Source: UBA1424 sp041669225 (GTDB lineage: Bacteria; Bacillota_I; Bacilli_A; RFN20; CAG-826). From it: a stretch of DNA of 7,420 nt. The stretch spans positions 1 to 7,420 of the forward strand of contig JBAYBO010000047.1 of NCBI GenBank assembly GCA_041669225.1. Direction: 5' to 3'. Below the pieces are notes generated by a model. It ran no database searches, was not told the origin of the DNA, and was given only the letters and a program-made list of their open reading frames with translations. The position numbers and the translations under genes are program-made. Below, piece by piece: positions 5,805-7,420 of the stretch (the stretch's first letter is position 1; every line of letters starts with the position of its first letter).

Positions 5805-6532
5805 GATATTTAGCGACGGTCCAATATAATGGTACACATTATCTTGGCTGGCAAAGACAGCCGAACGTTTTGACGATTCAAGGCTCAATTGAAGCAGTGT
5901 TATCTAAAATATTAGATAAAGAAACGATTATCTATGGTTCGGGACGCACCGATGCTGGGGTCCATGCTTTGGGTCAGACTTTTCATTTTGACTTTGAAAA
6001 GGAAATTGAAGATCTCGATAAGTTTCGTTATGCGATGAATCGCTTATTAAACCGCGACATTCATATCGTTGATATTAAGCAAGTCGCGGATGATTTTCAC
6101 GCGAGATTATCGGCTAAATACAAAGTATATCAATACATTATTAATACTGGCGAAGATGATCCTTTTAATGTTGATTTCAAACATTTTTATCCACGCAATA
6201 TAGACTTTGAAGAGATGAAAAAAGCCGCGAAGCTATTCTATGGAAAACATGACTTTCGAAATTATACGAGCAAGGAAGAAGACGAAGGCCAGTTTGTTCG
6301 CGAAATCGTTGGCATTCATATGAATAATCCTAAGGACCACATAATTATTGAAATAGCCGCGACTGGCTTTATGCGTTATATGGTTAGAATGATTGTCGGA
6401 ACACTAATTGAAATCGGCATGGGTCGGTTTACAAGTGAAGAAGCGGCCAAACTGCTTGATAATCAAGAACGAAATTTCGTTAATTATAAGGCTCCTCCTA
6501 ATGGTCTTTATTTGGTCAAAGTAGAGTACTGA
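5801..6532 (+). CDS. truA: tRNA pseudouridine(38-40) synthase TruA
   Basis: It isomerises uridines 38, 39 and 40 in the anticodon arm of tRNAs to pseudouridine. With the start at 5801 the protein has 243 residues and begins MRYLATVQYNG, as the family does. The catalytic motif SGRTDAGVHALGQ is at 47-59 with the nucleophile Asp51. FHAR (99-102) and KYKVYQY (106-112) are the usual core strands. GFMRYMVRMIVG (189-200) is the conserved C-terminal helix, and APPNGLYL (231-238) closes the domain. The ATG overlaps the ecfT stop by four bases (ATGA), so it is translationally coupled. Association of truA with ecfT is common in Firmicutes, where rplM and rpsI usually follow; here a yebC-family gene comes next after 34 bases with no terminator. 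Confidence 0.95.
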   Translation: MRYLATVQYNGTHYLGWQRQPNVLTIQGSIEAVLSKILDKETIIYGSGRTDAGVHALGQTFHFDFEKEIEDLDKFRYAMNRLLNRDIHIVDIKQVADDFHARLSAKYKVYQYIINTGEDDPFNVDFKHFYPRNIDFEEMKKAAKLFYGKHDFRNYTSKEEDEGQFVREIVGIHMNNPKDHIIIEIAATGFMRYMVRMIVGTLIEIGMGRFTSEEAAKLLDNQERNFVNYKAPPNGLYLVKVEY

Positions 6533-6566
6533 TGTAAGATAAAAATGAAAGTATTGGAGAAATATT

Positions 6567-7274
6567 ATGGGAAGACATTTTGAAGTAAGAGCGGCAGCAA
6601 TGGCTAAAAGCGGAGCAAGAAAATCCGCTTTGTACGCTAGAGCCTCCCGCGAAATATATATGGCCGCTAAGTCTGGTATTCCAGATCCAAATAACAACCT
6701 CGCCCTCCGTTCAGCAATTGATAAGTTTAAAGGCCAGTCCGTTCCTCGCGATGTTATCGATCGGGCCATTAAAAAAGCTCAGGGCGGAGACACGGAAACT
6801 TATACAGCAGGAAGATACGAAGCTTTTGGACCTGGAAATTCGTTTTTGATTATTGATTCATTAACGGATAATGCCAATCGTGCTTTTGTTGAAATTCGCA
6901 CCGCGGTCACTAAAAAGAGCGGTCACATGGGTACTGTTAACTATAACTTTACGGAGGCTGGAATTCTCGTTTTTGATTTCGAAGATAAAGACGCAATCGA
7001 AGAAGCACTCGTGCTTGGTGATGTCGATGTTCGCGAAATTTCGCTAGAAGACGGAGTCATGGAAGTGTTAGTTGAACCGACAAGTTTTGGTCAAGCCAAA
7101 GATTTATTAAATTCTTTGGGTATACACGAATTTAAGGTCGCGGAAATTCAAATGCTCGCCAACGACGCGATTAATCTTAGTGAAGAAGACCAAGCTCTTT
7201 TTCAGGAACTGTTAGATGTTCTTGATGAACTGCAAGATGTCCAAAACGTCTTTCATAACGTTAATTTGAATTAA
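6567..7274 (+). CDS. YebC/PmpR (TACO1) family protein, YeeN/YebC2 type
   Basis: A 235-residue cytoplasmic member of the YebC/TACO1 family, annotated either as transcriptional regulators or, in more recent work, as ribosome-associated factors that help translation of proline-rich stretches. The full three-domain protein is visible: an N-terminal helical domain with YARASREIYMAAKSGIPDP (23-41) and VPRDVIDRAIKKAQGG (59-74), then GRYEAFGPGNSFLIIDSLTDN (82-102), and a C-terminal domain ending in VQNVFHNV (225-232). The IYMAAKSGIPDP and RYEAFGP wording and the VQNVFHNV tail fit the YeeN (YebC2) branch better than classical YebC. The loop after GHMG (119-122) appears about three residues shorter than in YeeN as I recall it. 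GGAG at 6556-6559, seven bases before the ATG, sets the start. It is the last gene of the apparent operon. Confidence 0.92.
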   Translation: MGRHFEVRAAAMAKSGARKSALYARASREIYMAAKSGIPDPNNNLALRSAIDKFKGQSVPRDVIDRAIKKAQGGDTETYTAGRYEAFGPGNSFLIIDSLTDNANRAFVEIRTAVTKKSGHMGTVNYNFTEAGILVFDFEDKDAIEEALVLGDVDVREISLEDGVMEVLVEPTSFGQAKDLLNSLGIHEFKVAEIQMLANDAINLSEEDQALFQELLDVLDELQDVQNVFHNVNLN

Positions 7275-7280
7275 AGGCGT

Positions 7281-7309
7281 ATGATTGAAAGTATCCGAGA
7301 AATAATCAT
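7281..7309. repeat. Inverted repeat ATGATT/AATCAT upstream of the rplM promoter
   Basis: Exact 6-bp arms at 7281-7286 and 7304-7309 are separated by 17 bases. The right arm touches the -35 box. There is no T-run and the arms are AT-rich, so it is not a terminator for the yebC-family gene. It may be chance or a regulator site. Confidence 0.3.
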
Positions 7310-7337
7310 TGACAATTCTATATGTAATATATAGACT
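7309..7337 (+). promoter_or_regulatory. Sigma-A-type promoter of the downstream rplM-like gene
   Basis: A perfect -35, TTGACA (7309-7314), is followed after 17 bases by TAGACT (7332-7337), four of six matches to TATAAT. The start would fall near 7344, giving a leader of about 60 bases. It lies 34 bases past the stop of the yebC-family gene, so the next gene can be transcribed independently of the upstream operon. Confidence 0.55.
7318..7334. repeat. Palindrome in the rplM promoter spacer
   Basis: CTATAT (7318-7323) and ATATAG (7329-7334) are exact reverse complements around GTAAT. The element fills the -35/-10 spacer and overlaps the first three bases of the -10. Such placement suits a repressor site or an AT-rich melting element; pure chance in AT-rich DNA is also possible. 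Confidence 0.35.
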
Positions 7338-7343
7338 TTATAT

Positions 7344-7403
7344 CGGCGCAAATTGCGAAAACTACGGTCCCGGTAAGATTATAGTTTGAGTAAGGAGAAT
7401 ATT
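7344..7403 (+). promoter_or_regulatory. Leader of the rplM-like gene, candidate L13 autoregulatory RNA
   Basis: Between the predicted start and the ATG at 7404 lie about 60 bases with two possible hairpins: CGCA-AAT-TGCG (7347-7357) and AAACTA/TAGTTT (7359-7364 with 7382-7387). The second stem encloses the GC-rich CGGTCCCGG (7365-7373). The ribosome binding site TAAGGAG (7391-7397) follows immediately. Low-GC Gram-positive bacteria have a known L13 leader RNA in front of rplM. I cannot verify a match to its consensus, so this is inference from position and local structure. Confidence 0.35.
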
Positions 7404-7420
7404 ATGCAACGTCAAACAAC
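7404..7420 (+). CDS. rplM: Probable ribosomal protein L13 (first codons only)
   Basis: Only the ATG and the next few codons (MQRQT and a probable T) are in the window. TAAGGAG at 7391-7397, six bases upstream, is a strong ribosome binding site, so a real gene starts here. L13 proteins of Bacilli begin with similar short Arg/Gln/Thr-rich sequences (MRTT or MRQTT types), and rplM normally follows the ecfA1-ecfA2-ecfT-truA block, so rplM is the best guess. The identity rests on six residues and gene order. Confidence 0.6.

Noticed and set aside
6404..6769. A 121-codon minus-strand open frame across truA and the yebC-family gene
   Set aside because: It is antisense to two clearly conserved proteins across their junction and shows no independent coding evidence.
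2479..7274. An undescribed defence or mobile system in the main gene block
   Set aside because: All genes but the 69-residue membrane protein are recognisable housekeeping families with intact motifs. No transposase, integrase, toxin-antitoxin pair, CRISPR repeat or attachment-site duplication was seen.
850..7274. Use of the Mycoplasma genetic code (TGA as Trp)
   Set aside because: TGA ends ecfA2, ecfT and truA at positions fitting the family lengths, and Trp is encoded by TGG throughout.

Overview
The window comes from a low-GC, Gram-positive-type bacterium, most likely a member of the Bacilli or a walled relative of the Mollicutes (Erysipelotrichia, RF39 or Izemoplasma-like). I infer this from AT-rich codon use, AAGGAG/GGAG ribosome binding sites, tightly packed overlapping genes, and a block of ECF-transporter, truA and (probably) rplM genes typical of Firmicutes. 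TGA ends ecfA2, ecfT and truA and is not read as Trp, so the Mycoplasma genetic code (code 4) is excluded. No mobile element, CRISPR array, tRNA or rRNA was seen.

Layout. (i) Positions 1-400, minus strand: the N-terminal 133 codons of a secreted protein that runs off the left edge. (ii) 401-849: a non-coding divergent spacer with an extended -10 promoter for each flanking gene, several inverted and direct repeats, and possibly a coding relic. (iii) 850-2478, plus strand: a single GH13 oligo-1,6-glucosidase-type enzyme. (iv) 2479-2586: a short gap with one or two promoters. (v) 2587-7274: seven closely spaced plus-strand genes that look like one operon: dCMP deaminase, a 69-residue two-helix membrane protein, ecfA1, ecfA2, ecfT, truA and a YebC/YeeN-family gene. 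(vi) 7275-7403: a new promoter and short leader, followed by the first six codons of what is probably rplM (ribosomal protein L13).

How the genes fit together. EcfA1, EcfA2 and EcfT form the shared energizing module of a group II ECF vitamin/micronutrient importer. No substrate-binding S component lies in the window, so those proteins must be encoded elsewhere. TruA (tRNA pseudouridylation), the YebC-family protein (translation or regulation) and L13 tie the module to translation genes. dCMP deaminase supplies dUMP for thymidylate synthesis. The GH13 enzyme would release glucose from imported alpha-glucosides, but no sugar transporter or regulator gene is adjacent.

Most of the window is ordinary housekeeping. 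The best leads are: two divergent genes whose -10 boxes sit exactly 6 nt from the start codon with no Shine-Dalgarno sequence, implying leaderless mRNAs; a TTGTCT-A-AGACAA operator-like palindrome over the GH13 promoter; an unrecognised two-helix membrane protein locked into the ecf operon; and the rplM promoter/leader with a palindromic spacer.
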